Shown here: in pieces, positions 23,641-35,400 of the stretch | How positions within the stretch are numbered: position 1 is the stretch's first letter | Layout: every line of letters starts with the position of its first letter | Source: Caprella mutica | Lineage: Eukaryota; Arthropoda; Malacostraca; Amphipoda; Caprellidae | Assembly: GCA_947561585.1 (NCBI GenBank) | Contig: CANNZV010001473.1 | Span: 62,001-126,000, forward strand | DNA length: 64,000 nucleotides | Direction: 5' to 3' | Notes under the pieces: model-generated | Database searches by the model: none | Told to the model about the DNA's origin: nothing | The model's input: only the letters and a program-made list of their open reading frames with translations | Translations under genes and position numbers: made by a program

Positions 23641-24026
23641 CAATCTATTTTGTCTAAAGGTATGAGTGTATGTTGATGCAAGTAGAACCAAACTAGTTAG
23701 ACTACAAAAGTGAGCCCTAAACTTGCTCTCAGACTTAAGATCTGACATACGGATGGTAAAATTGTAATTTAGTGAAAAAAGGCAAAATATCCTCAGCCAG
23801 TGATGGAATATTTATTTTAGAGAGCAGAAAAGTCTGCCAACATGTCAAGTAAATTTACCATCAAATACAATCTGAATTGAAACAAATATGTGGATTGTAT
23901 GCATAGAAATGTAATAAATTTCTTATATTCTTCAGACTGTAATTAAGGGGATCGTTTGGTGGTTTGCTAGCTACCAATAATACTAGTGTAATTGAGCTGA
24001 GATTTTGACGTAAGGTGTAATATGCT

Positions 24027-24508
24027 CAGTGATAGGATTCAAACTGTATAGCATTAGCAACCGGTTTGCGTGAACCGGTGCGAACCCCTTGATTCCTATC
24101 ACTCACTTGGGTAAAAGTATGTCTGATGGGACATGTGTGTACTGTCAGATTTGAAAGGGTTAAATTACAATTGAAACAACAAAACTATTTATAGTTGAAA
24201 ATAATGACAATGCAATCATTGTGATACAATATTTTATATCAATTTTAAAATAAAAACTACGGGCCATCTGGCTGCTCAGTGACCACCACGTTCAATACGC
24301 ACTCCATGTATAAAAAGTATGCCCAGTCTACAGTTTTAAGCACTTGTTCTTTCAACGGTTTTAAAAATTATATTTTTCCATCTAGAAAATTATGTATATT
24401 TCACTGGAAAAAGGTATTCCAGGAACAGGTTCAGACGGTTCTGTGAACTTTTATATTATCAGGAACAGGTTCGCGCGAACCGGTGCGAACCCTTGATTCC
24501 CATCACTG
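24027..24508. mobile_element. hAT-type MITE, 482 bp, 8-bp TSD
   Basis: Perfect 8-bp duplication AATATGCT at 24019-24026 and 24509-24516. Left end CAGTGATAGGATTCAA; right end, complemented, CAGTGATGGGAATCAA followed by GGTTCGCACCGGTTCGC. A second right-end-like copy ends at about 24105. No coding capacity. CA(G/A)TG-type ends with 8-bp duplications are characteristic of hAT elements. Confidence 0.9.
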
Positions 24509-24618
24509 AATATGCTCCAAATCTTTGAAGTTGTTCCTGTAAACTTTTCATATTGGGACACCCCTCCCCATGGGGGCCGAAAAACCTGTTTTTGGCCCCC
24601 AACAAAGTCTATACCCAG

Positions 24619-24851
24619 TGGGGGTTGTTCCTACAGAAAAATTTATAGAAGCTAATATATTCAGCTGGACATTCCTAAGATTGTCTAGAATTTTTTAAAA
24701 TTTCTATCTAGATATTTTGTTATTCAATTTTCTTTTTTTCCAATTTTCTAAATAATAAAAGTTAGAGATTGAAATTCAAATAAATCGATCTAGATGATCT
24801 TAGAAATTTCGGGCTAAACAGATTAGCTAGTAGGACCAACCCCCATTGAGT
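24619..24851. mobile_element. Candidate MITE with about 20-bp imperfect TIRs
   Basis: The ends CAGTGGGGGTTGTTCCTA and the complement of CAATGGGGGTTGGTCCTA face each other over about 230 bp. The inner sequences (CTAAGAT.TCTAGA) are also inverted. AGTCTA occurs near both edges but is offset, so the duplication is uncertain. Confidence 0.55.
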
Positions 24852-26127
24852 CTAAAGACTTGGCACAAGTACTATTTGAGTAAGAAAGTTACAAGAGATA
24901 TTGGAGAAAACAAAAAAAAGCTCATCAGGTCTACCAAAAATGGGAGGCTATCACATAACGAAACGCAAAAAAAAAAATCCCCCCCCCCCCCTACATTATT
25001 CGAACCCCTGATCCACTTCCATTTGCCACAGCGAACTGAAATCTTCTGTACGTTTTCTTTTGACTGTTCTCTAGCGAACTAAAGTAAAAGAAAAACCACT
25101 GAACGATTCCCTTAAGACATTCTCAAGCTATTGTCAGCCTGAAACTTTGATAAAAAAAATAGGCACCAGATGGCATCTGTCATGTCTAAATAGATATCAT
25201 TCTCAGAAATTTGCAAAGGTAGGTTGTGAAGAAAACCAATTGCCTCAATATCAATCCATTTATCCACGAATAAACACGTAATCTACAAAGAGAAAAATAA
25301 ATCTCATTACATTTAAGAATACCATAAAAATAATACTAAATCACAAACATTCAGAGAAAAGATAAATATACCTCCATGAAAATGTGGGATTTTGATGGCA
25401 ATAGAGCCTAACAAACAGAAAATATATAGGAATCGCCCACTTTTAAACACATTTGATTACATATAAACATTAATAAACGTATAAAGGTAAATATGCATAA
25501 ATAATACTCACTAATTTTGATGTCTTTAAAGATTGGAACGTGTGTGTGAAGTTATTTTTTGGAGGTTCAAAGTGATCAAAAATAGGCGGGTTTTTTATAT
25601 GTAGTGTCAACAAAGAGTGGAGTTGTGATGATTTTACAGATGCTCGTCTCAGGAAAAGAGGAAAATAGCATTGTGGAGCGTACAGAACAGAACGTCAAAG
25701 TTAGAAAGTAAAATAGATGGGAAACAATAGAAAAACAAATAAACATACTTGACAGCATCAGCACTGGTGGTACTAGTATAGTAGTACAACAAAATAACTA
25801 AAAAGGCTACTGCTACCTTAGGGTGATTCAAAAAAAGGTTTTTCATTTAAAAACTTTGAATTTTCTTCTAAATTGATTCATGTTGGTTAAAAAACAATAC
25901 TAGTAAAATTTTCAAGTCAATATTTCAATAAAATCCATAGTATTTATGAAATGTTAAGCCGATCTTCATTCATTGTGTCGAGGCTACCTCTTAAGTGCGC
26001 TGGGTTGACACGGTTATCTGTGATAGCAGAGAAGTCGACCTAGTGCAGGGAGCGTATTTTCACTGTCCCCTCTTTTATGACGTCTTCTTCTCTTCATGTC
26101 TTTTTGGATCACCTCTTTAATTTTCTA
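24852..26127. other. No gene identified
   Basis: AT-rich. Contains an A-run and a C-run (24970-24991) and no motif-bearing ORF. The first exon or exons of the GGT7-like gene must lie upstream of 26263 and could be here, but I cannot place them. Confidence 0.5.
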
Positions 26128-26275
26128 AGGACCTTAAATTTTATATTAACCAATTTATCTTCTCCCCCCTCAGGGAATTCTGCAATATTAATTAATTAGC
26201 TACAGCTCCATATTTCAGGACCTTAAATTCTATATTAACCAATTTATCTTCTCTCCCCTCAGGGAATTCTGCAAG
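26128..26275 (+). repeat. Tandem duplication of a splice-acceptor region
   Basis: A 58-bp block (AGGACCTTAAATT...CAGGGAATTCTGCA) occurs at 26128-26185 and again at 26217-26275. Each includes a pyrimidine tract and CAG. Only the second leads into an open exon; after the first the frame meets a TAG within about 25 bp. Confidence 0.85.
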
Positions 26276-26462
26276 TGAAGGAGTATCAATATTGAACTCA
26301 TCACATCAGTCTGGTTTCAGAGAGTTCAAGAGCTATAATTGTTGGTACAAGTGCTGGGCCTGGGCTAAGGATGGATTTACTATAATCTCAACATGCTTCA
26401 TTATTCTCACCATTGCCATAACCATTGCCTTGGCTTTCCAACTCCAATTTGGACGACCACAG
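26263..26462 (+). CDS. GGT7: GGT7-like exon: cytoplasmic tail and signal-anchor
   Basis: Acceptor CCCCTCAG, entering in phase 2; donor CAG|GTAGCT. It encodes 66 residues including SYNCWYKCWAWAKDG and the hydrophobic stretch FTIISTCFIILTIAITIALA, a type II anchor. There is no in-frame ATG, so at least one upstream exon exists. Confidence 0.8.
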
Positions 26463-29400
26463 GTAGCTATTGTAGCTAGGCAATTTAAATATAGCTATTG
26501 AAATATTTGAGCAATAGAAATTATAGAATTCAACTAGCTATTTCTATTAATAGGTTCACTGAATATGAAGTAAATACAGAGATATTACAATAAGGTATAT
26601 TACTTTCGCAAATTTCTGTTTCAAAAGTGTCATAACTCATAACAGCAACAGTCCAAAATATAATTACCAGAACTCTCAGCTTTCAAATAGTGATTTATCA
26701 CCCTGACATCAACAAGGCAACACACATAAATAGAAAATTAAGGGTTAAGCAGTGTGAATAACATGAATGGATCCATCACTGTTGAAATTATCTGTGACTA
26801 CTCTTATTCGAATATTTGCATATACTCTTAAGTACAAAAGTTGTATGTTATTTCCGGTTCTTTCACTCATAGTAATTGAATTGACTATGTCTGTATGGTC
26901 TTAATAAGGATTTAAATGAAACAAAAGGGATGCTTGATCTTTATACCAGTAAGTTGATAAAATACAGAATTTTGGCAATACTTAGGGTTTGCAAGTTTCT
27001 GTTCTGGACACAAACTAATGGCAGTTTTCGTTAAGTTATTGTCACTTTATCACTTGGTAAGTTATTCTATTTCACAAGAAAGATCTGAAGAGCAATTAAC
27101 TACTCTTTAGTTGGCAAATGAACTGAGATTAAGATTCGCAAAGATCTTATGTATGTTGAAAAGTGAAAGGAAAGTCCTTGTGTCATAAGGTTGAAACTCC
27201 CTTGAAAAGATCAGCCTTGTGAGAGAGATTGGAAAGTGTGCCAATCTTCAAATAAATTAAAGATATTTTATTTTTTCCTTAACCAATTTCAGATTCATTC
27301 ATTAGTTCATTCTGTTAGTCAAATACAGCATTTTAATTAGGCGTTGCTAATTATGAACTGAAAATTTACAGCAAACTGTCACAAGACTTTAGCACAGCTG
27401 TTCAATATTATTAATTTACACATATTAAATTAATTATGAATAATTTGGTAATTCTAGGGTTAGCTATATACTTATAACAACTGTTTTTTTATAATTGAAA
27501 TAAATGAAAAGCTTTTATAATGTTACGCTCTTCACTACATTTCAAATTTTATTCTGCTATCGAAACTAGATTGCAGTGCAAACACTTTTGAAACAGAAAT
27601 TTGCGAGAGAGTAGTGTATCTTACTGTAGTATATCTTTGGTAATCGTGCATTGGTAATTCATTTCCTTTTTAATTGTTATTTTTACACATTTGTTCAATA
27701 TAAAGAAAGTGTTGTTGTTGTTAGGTTGCACCCCAAGGAGCTGTTGCTTCTGATGCAGCTGAGTGCAGTTCCGATGCAGGGTTGCTGATGCTCAAAGAAA
27801 GGGGCTCTGCTGTGGATGCAGTCATAGCTGCTCTGCTGTGTGTCAGTGTCAGTCACCCTCACTTGGCAGGGGTGGGAGGGTGAGTAGATAATTAGTCTCA
27901 TACTTTTGTGCCCAACATTACCCATCATCTTATTTGTAGAGCTGAGGCAAACTGTATACATTTTATCTTTAAAAGTATTATAACTCAATTTTATTAATTA
28001 TGGGTAGATAGCTAGTATAAATTTGAGTTATGTTTACAACTTGTGTGTATAAATCTTAAGTAATATTTCAATCAATCACAATTTTCTTCATTTTGCCCTT
28101 TTTTCCTTTTAAAGCTATTGTTTTCCTTCAAGAGTTTGGAAGTCACTTTCTTTCCACTAAACAGTTGTTTGTTTGTTCAGTGGCGGTGTGATGCTGATAC
28201 ACAACCACCTGCAAATGACTACCTCCGTCATAGACTTTTTACCTGATATTCCCAAGAACTTTGACCCTAGCAAGAGGAGTGACATCAATGGTAACTAAAT
28301 TAATCTACCTACTCATTTTTAGTTAAATGTGGCTAATTATAGACCAAATTTAATGGTAAATTTACAATGGATTCATTTGAGTTAGAAAGATAATGTTGAT
28401 AGTTAGTTTGTCTAACCTCTAGATTTGGAGATATTTTTCATAATTATTGATTTTATCAATTCTGATGTTAGCTAAGATTGCAGCACAATATTCTAGTTAC
28501 AAAGTAGCTATACCTTGATCATTTTTTTATTTAGACAATTACATAGCTATTCAATGTAGCTACAGGTAGGCCCCACTTCTATTACACTCCATACTTATTT
28601 CAAAGATGTGAGTTAGATTGTAAGAAAACAGTTTTGATGGCTCCACCTAGCCTAGGTTGTAATAAGGAAAGCTTTATGACGAAATTTCAAAATATTAATA
28701 TAAAGTATTAATATTCAACCATAGCCTAACTCTCACTCAGTATTGGTGAATAATTAGTTTATACTTTGAGTTATGTACCTGCAGTCATGTAATAAAGGTA
28801 AGACCTACTGAAAATCTGAATAAAATACATTAATTGTTGATTGTAAATTTTAATACCTCTGAATATAATCTGTTTGACGAGATAGCTTTTTGATAGATGA
28901 GCAAAATATTTGTGAAACCAGATAATTTAAAAAATAAAGAGTTCAGTGATTGTCCGCTGTAAGAGCTTTACCAAGAACTGGAAAGAAAAAGTAAACTATT
29001 CAAAAAAAGTTATTCTCTTATATGAATATGTTATATGGTGTTAGACTGTAGCTATTTAATTGAATTGATTCATCCTTTCAGGAGGGGCTACTGTTGGAGT
29101 GCCGGGTTTCCTCCAAGGACTCAAATATGCCCATGAGAAATATGGCAAACTCACCTGGCAAGAACTTTTCACACCTGCAATCAAGAGGGCGCGGTAACTG
29201 ATAGTGTGACTGAAACTGTGGAGTGACTGAGACTGTGGAGTGACTGAGACTGTGGAGTGACTGAGGCTGTGGAGTGACTGAGACTGTGGAGTGACTGAGA
29301 CTGTGGAGTGACTGAGACTGTGGAGTGACTGAGACTGTGGAGTGACTGAGACTGTGGAGTGACTGAAACTGTGGAGTGACTGAAACTGTGGAGTGACTGA

Positions 29401-32400
29401 AACTGTGGAGTGACTGAAACTGTGGAGTGACTGAAACTGTGGAGTGACTGAAACTGTGGAGTGACTGAAACTGTGGAGTGACTGAAACTGTGGAGTGACT
29501 GAAACTGTGGAGTGACTGAAACTGTGGAGTGACTGAGACTGTGGAGTGACTGAGACTGTGGAGTGACTGAGACTGTGGAGTGACTGAGACCTGTGGAGTG
29601 ACTGAGACCTGTGGAGTGACTGAGACCTGTGGAGTGACTGAGACCTGTGGAGTGACTGTAGCTAGTTGACTGTGGAGTGGCTACAGCTGATGCTTTATCT
29701 GAAGAGTGAATAGCTAACTCAAATTATTTACTTCGATAGGTCTGAAATTATTCAGCTATTATAGTTAAAGTAATTAAATCATCATTATGCTACTAATTTG
29801 CCATAAGGTTGATGACTCGTATTTCGGATATTTTGCTAGCTGTATTATTATGTAAATAACTTGTTGTGTGTATATGTAGGGATGGTTTCCAAGTGCCTGC
29901 CTCCCTAGAAGGTGCTCTGGCAAGAGTTCGGTTCACCGACATACCTTCTCCTGTTTCGAGTTTCCAGTCGTCTGTTGTTGCTAACTCTTTCAGTGAGGTG
30001 TTCATACCCAATGGAGTGAAGCTCAACAAAAAACAGAAAATAAAGAGGGAGAGTTATGCACAACTGCTGGAGAAAGTGGCCCTTTATGGACCCAAAGGTA
30101 ACACTACAAGACACTTGGTACTCACTAGACACTTGGTACTCACTAGACACTTGGTACTCACTAGACACTTGGTACTCACTAGACACTTGGTACTCACTAG
30201 ACACTTGGTACTCAATAGACACTTGGTACTCACTAGACACTTGGTACTTGCTAGACACTTGGTACTCACTAGACACTTGGTACTCACTAGACACTTGGTA
30301 CTCAATAGACACTTGGTACTCACTAGACACTTGGTACTTGCTAGACACTTGGTACTCACTAGACACTTGGTACTTGCTAGACACTTGGTACTTGCTAGAC
30401 ACTTGGTACTTGCTAGACACTTGGTACTTGCTAGACACTTGGTACTTGCTAGACACTTGGTACTTGCTAGACACTTGGTACTTGCTAGACACTTGGTACT
30501 TGCTAGACACTTGGTACTTGCTAGACACTTGGTACTTGCTAGACACTTGGTACTTGCTAGACACTTGGTACTTGCTAGACACTTGGTACTTGCTAGACAC
30601 TTGGTACTTGCTAGACACTTGGTACTTGCTAGACACTTGGTACTTGCTTGACACTTGGTACTTGCTTGACACTTGGTACTTGCTTGACACTTGGTACTTA
30701 CTTACCACTTGGTACTTACTTACTAGACACTTGGTAGCTACTTGCTAGACACTTGGTAGCTACTTGATGGACACTTGGTAGCTACTTGATGGACACTTGG
30801 TAGCTACTTGATGGACACTTGGTAGCTACTTGATGGACACTTGGTAGCTACTTGATGGACACTTGGTAGCTACTTGATGGACACTTGGTAGCTACTTGAT
30901 GGACACTTGGTAGCTACTTGATGGACACTTGGTAGCTACTTGATGGACACTTGGTAGCTACTTGATGGACACTTGGTAGCTACTTGATGGACACTGAAAC
31001 TAAATTGCCTAGTGAGTGAAGTTACTCATCACAAAATTGCGCAATGAATATAAATAAGTGGTTCTACTCACCAGTTTCAATACATTTATAAATTATTAAC
31101 TCATTTTTTAAGATTGAGCTTAACCTTTTTTTTTTTTCTAATTTGCTGTCATTTATTAACTCAGTTTGGATTTGTGTTCTTTTCAGCTGTTTTTGACACG
31201 GACTATGCTGTTGAAGTGGTGAAACTGCTGAAAGAAAGTGGCTCTCGAGTCACTGTCAGTGAACTGCAGAACTATCAGGTAGCTGGTCTTACATCAAATA
31301 AATATAGTGCTTTTAAGTGGCTCTTTTACATTAGAATGGATTGGAAAACAATATACGCAGCTGCTTGTATATCTTGACTAAGCAGCCTCTCGCTATTATT
31401 ACAGTACTTCAAAGAATTCTAAATCACTAATTGAGGTTCAAATGAATAGCTATTCTTTGTTAGAGAATTTTTGTTCATATTTCTAATTCATCCAAATAAA
31501 ATCCATCTTCATTTTTTTTGTCAACAGGTACAGGAATATCCAGCAATTTCTGGCCATTACCGCAACCGCACTGTGTTGACGGTTCCGGAACCTTTTGGTG
31601 GTGCACAGTTGCTATCTGCTCTGAACCTCATGGACCAGACTGGTGTGAATGCCACTACTAACCTCCCTGTGATGTACAAACACATTGTAGGGGCCATCAA
31701 CGCTACTGCTCCTGCCTTCTATAGAATGGGTGCGACTTACACCTCCCTGTCTTTGTCACTAGTGGTACTCCTTCATGTTTCTATTCTTACCTTCGCAGAA
31801 TGCAGAAAGGTTATATTTTTCCCCTCAAATATTTATTTATCATCTTGTTATTCGCGTAACTGAAAAAGTGTTCAACCAAATTGTCTGAAATTTGGTGAAA
31901 CGATTGTTCAATGTCCAGGAACCTTCTGGTAGAATTTTGGAAGCGATCTGGTCAAAGGTCAAGGTCATTTATAGCTTAATAACTCTAAAAAGTATTTAAC
32001 CGTATTGCATGAAACTTGGTGGGACGATTGGTCATTATCCAGTTAGCTACCAGTTTATTGTATTTTGAGGTAAAAGCGGCGGCGAATGTATGCGCTCTAC
32101 AGAGTGCACGTAATCTAGTTGCTTATATTTCAGTTTAGTTATTTTTGGTAGTGTTTCAAACTTTCAATGTTAAGAAATGAATTTTGTTGAGTATAATGTA
32201 TTAATTTATTAGTAGATAGGAGTCAGGTAGTTTTGTGTTGTTGGTCATTATGTTGACGTGAAAATGATTGAAGTACAAGGGAGTTGAAAGAGCAATCAGA
32301 AAGTAAAATGACACCAAAGCACATGATAAATGTTTGGTTAAAATCATCTATGTGATATATGACAAGTCTTTCTTAGTTCCATTAATCAGTTCATTGCAAC

Positions 32401-35400
32401 TCCACACAAATTAGGTAATGGTAAGGATACTAAGTAGTAAACTCTAATTTAATTATTTTCTCTTTGTCAGCCACTGAGCCTAATTCCCGAGAGCAAATCA
32501 GTGAAGATCTTTTCTCCGCCACGTCACAGCTGAGTCTCCACAGCCTCTACCCTGACTTTGACGAGCAGTTCCCCATAGTAGAACAGGTGAGGTACTCAGC
32601 CAAAGCAAACCTGCTCAGGGACATCAATGCCAAGCTGCTGCCAGGCTACTTGGAGAACCTCAGTCACCATCAGTTGGCTACACAAGTCTCTGCCATCGAC
32701 ACCAAAGACCTCTATGTCGCTGCTGTCGCGTGAGTCATGATGTTATAGAAGTTTTGGACAACTTTTAATTATTCCATTTTTCATTTCATCTTTTCAGATT
32801 AGTGACATTGCATTCATATTACCTACGTTAACGTAATTATACATCCTCCTTTTCTGCCAGACTTACTCTAGCTCCATTCATTTATGCCTGTAAGTTAAGA
32901 CTTCATATTCTGTCTTATTTGTTTATATTTATTTTATTTGTTTGAATTATTATTTATTATTATTATTTCACTTTATCATTAATATTTCTTTGTGTTTAAT
33001 TATCTTATTTTTGTTTGTTTACATTTTATTCTTAGTTTTGTTTTGTTCATTTTCAGTTTTTATCTGCTGTCCATGCTTTATGTGTGTTAACCTATTCTAC
33101 AATAGACCTAAGTTACTTTAATTACTCATCATTAATGCCCCCAATAACTTCAAACCAGGATAAGAGCAACGAGTTTGCTCTGCCCTATTGGCAGCGATTA
33201 CAATATTTAATTATCTAGTTCTTACATTAAATGAGGCTGCTTTAGAATAATTTAAATAGCTTACTTTAAAGCATTTCAAATTCAATGAACATTCTGGAAA
33301 TTCAACGGAAAATCTATTCTTGATTTATAAATTATTTAGCTAGCTACAAAAATTAATAATGATTTTGATTTTCATCTCGTTTCGTATTCTTTTTAATTCG
33401 TTCAGTCATCTAATTTATTAAACGATTCCTTAATTTACTATAATTCATAATTTCCTCTATTTCATTTTCAGTTTTCAGGTGTAGTTTTGGTTTAACAATA
33501 TTAACAAACTATCATTTCTGATGAAAAGAGTACCTACTAGTGACTATTATTAGAAAATATTTAATTTTAAAACGAATGATCGAATTGAAGAGGATAGAAA
33601 TAAAGTCTAAATTAGTTAGTTATTTATATGCCAATTGCAATAGTACAATATCTTAGCTACTAATGTATTTGCTGGTACATAAATGTACACTTTATAATTG
33701 TTGCTAAAACATTTTTGGTGAAAAAATGCTGTCCTTATATCAACCATCTACTAACAGATCAAAACAATTCTTTTCAAACGTGCTTTCATAACTCTTTAAA
33801 TTTGTTTTCATTTCCTAATGTTGTTGCAGAGGTCTAGGCAGTCCATTTGGGTCACTTCTGATGACGTCACACGGAGTGCTCTTCAACAACATGTTGGTAG
33901 ACACTCCAGTGATCACCACTGCTGAAAGACATGAGAAGGAGGAGCCTAGCAAAGATAGCTCCTCCCCTTCCCACAATGACACCCTGCAACTAGAGGGTCT
34001 GGGTGCCCCAAGGGAGGGGAGGGTGAGGCCTCTGGTGCAGTACGCCCCCTTTATTGTCGTAGAGAGGAACTTTGTAAGTGTTGAAGACTTTTCACTTCCA
34101 AATGATTTTCTTTTCATAGAGACGTAGGTACACTTTTTATCAAATTTTTACTGTAAGATCAATAGAGGAGCATATTTATTGATGAAATGATGTTTGTTTA
34201 ATTATATCTGCGAAGAGTGCAATGCTAAATAGTAAATCCTAAAGCATCATGATTACCAATCCTTACAAATACTAATAAATTTAACAAAGAAAGGAGTCTC
34301 CGCATGATGCTAATTTCTAAAATCACCGTTTTCTGATCACTTTTCATTTTCAAATCTTAAAAAATTGTCATCGCTTATCCAGGTCAAATTCGAAATATCT
34401 ACAAGTATAACAATTAATGAAGTTTCTTTTAGAAATGTGAAATTAATTAACTGCCCAAATATCATTACTGATAATCATTTCTTTGACAGTACATCTCTGA
34501 ACAAGGGTGCACCGACAATTTGGCCTAAGACCATTCATATTTTTCTTAGTAGCTACAATGTAATGAATATCTAACATTTAACGATTCAAGTTAATACGAC
34601 TTATTTTAACTCTTCAAAGATTTCCATTACATCGAAACAGAAGATTAGCATCCAAATGTAATTTAAGGGAATTGTTTATAGCTATATCCTCTACCAGGTT
34701 TATCAAACAAATCGCAGCACTTTTATGAATTGAGAATAAAAAGAATATAGCTAAAACATATTTCAGAGTACAAGAGAACATGGAGAATATTTTTCAAAAG
34801 AATATAAAGCATATTTCAAGGATATTATGGTCACAACCCTAGTAATAACAAAGTAACACTCCTTTATTGTGTCTGCTAACCAATTTTTTCTGGATTCTAT
34901 TGTGTTGAGGCCCAATTGTCGGTCTACGCTGAAAAAGACATAACACCCCGGGTAATACTCCCCTGAGAGTGCTGCACTCATTCAATGAAAATTTCGTAAT
35001 TCAGTTTCCTGCCCTCTGAAGTAATCATATAAAGCTACCATAGTATTTTGTTTCAATCGAATCAGTTTATTATGCAAGAAGAAGAACCGACTTTAGTGTG
35101 TCCAGCAAGTGCAAATTAAGTCCATACAGAATCTTATTTTTTTAATATTGCTATATACTATGCTAGGAAAATTGTGCTTGCTAAAAATATTAGTGAATGC
35201 ACCGGGCTACCTATTAAAGATTTTTTAAGCAAAAATAGATTCATTATTGAAAGAGAATAAGTATCTTTAGTGTCAGTATCGGATGAAATTACCAATCCAT
35301 ACGTAATATTTTTTCATCAAATTTTGACATTAAAATTATTATCAACCACGGGGCATTATGAGAGTGGAGGCACCTCTCTAACTGTTAAGGAGTTTCGCCT

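Noticed and set aside
24027..24107. Independent 80-bp hAT mini-element
   Set aside because: No 8-bp duplication flanks the inner right end, whereas the 482-bp version has a perfect one.
29905..30748. Long ORFs of 230-267 codons on both strands
   Set aside because: They are reading frames through an 18-bp tandem array with no stops. Amino-acid content is pure repeat and opposite strands are equally open.
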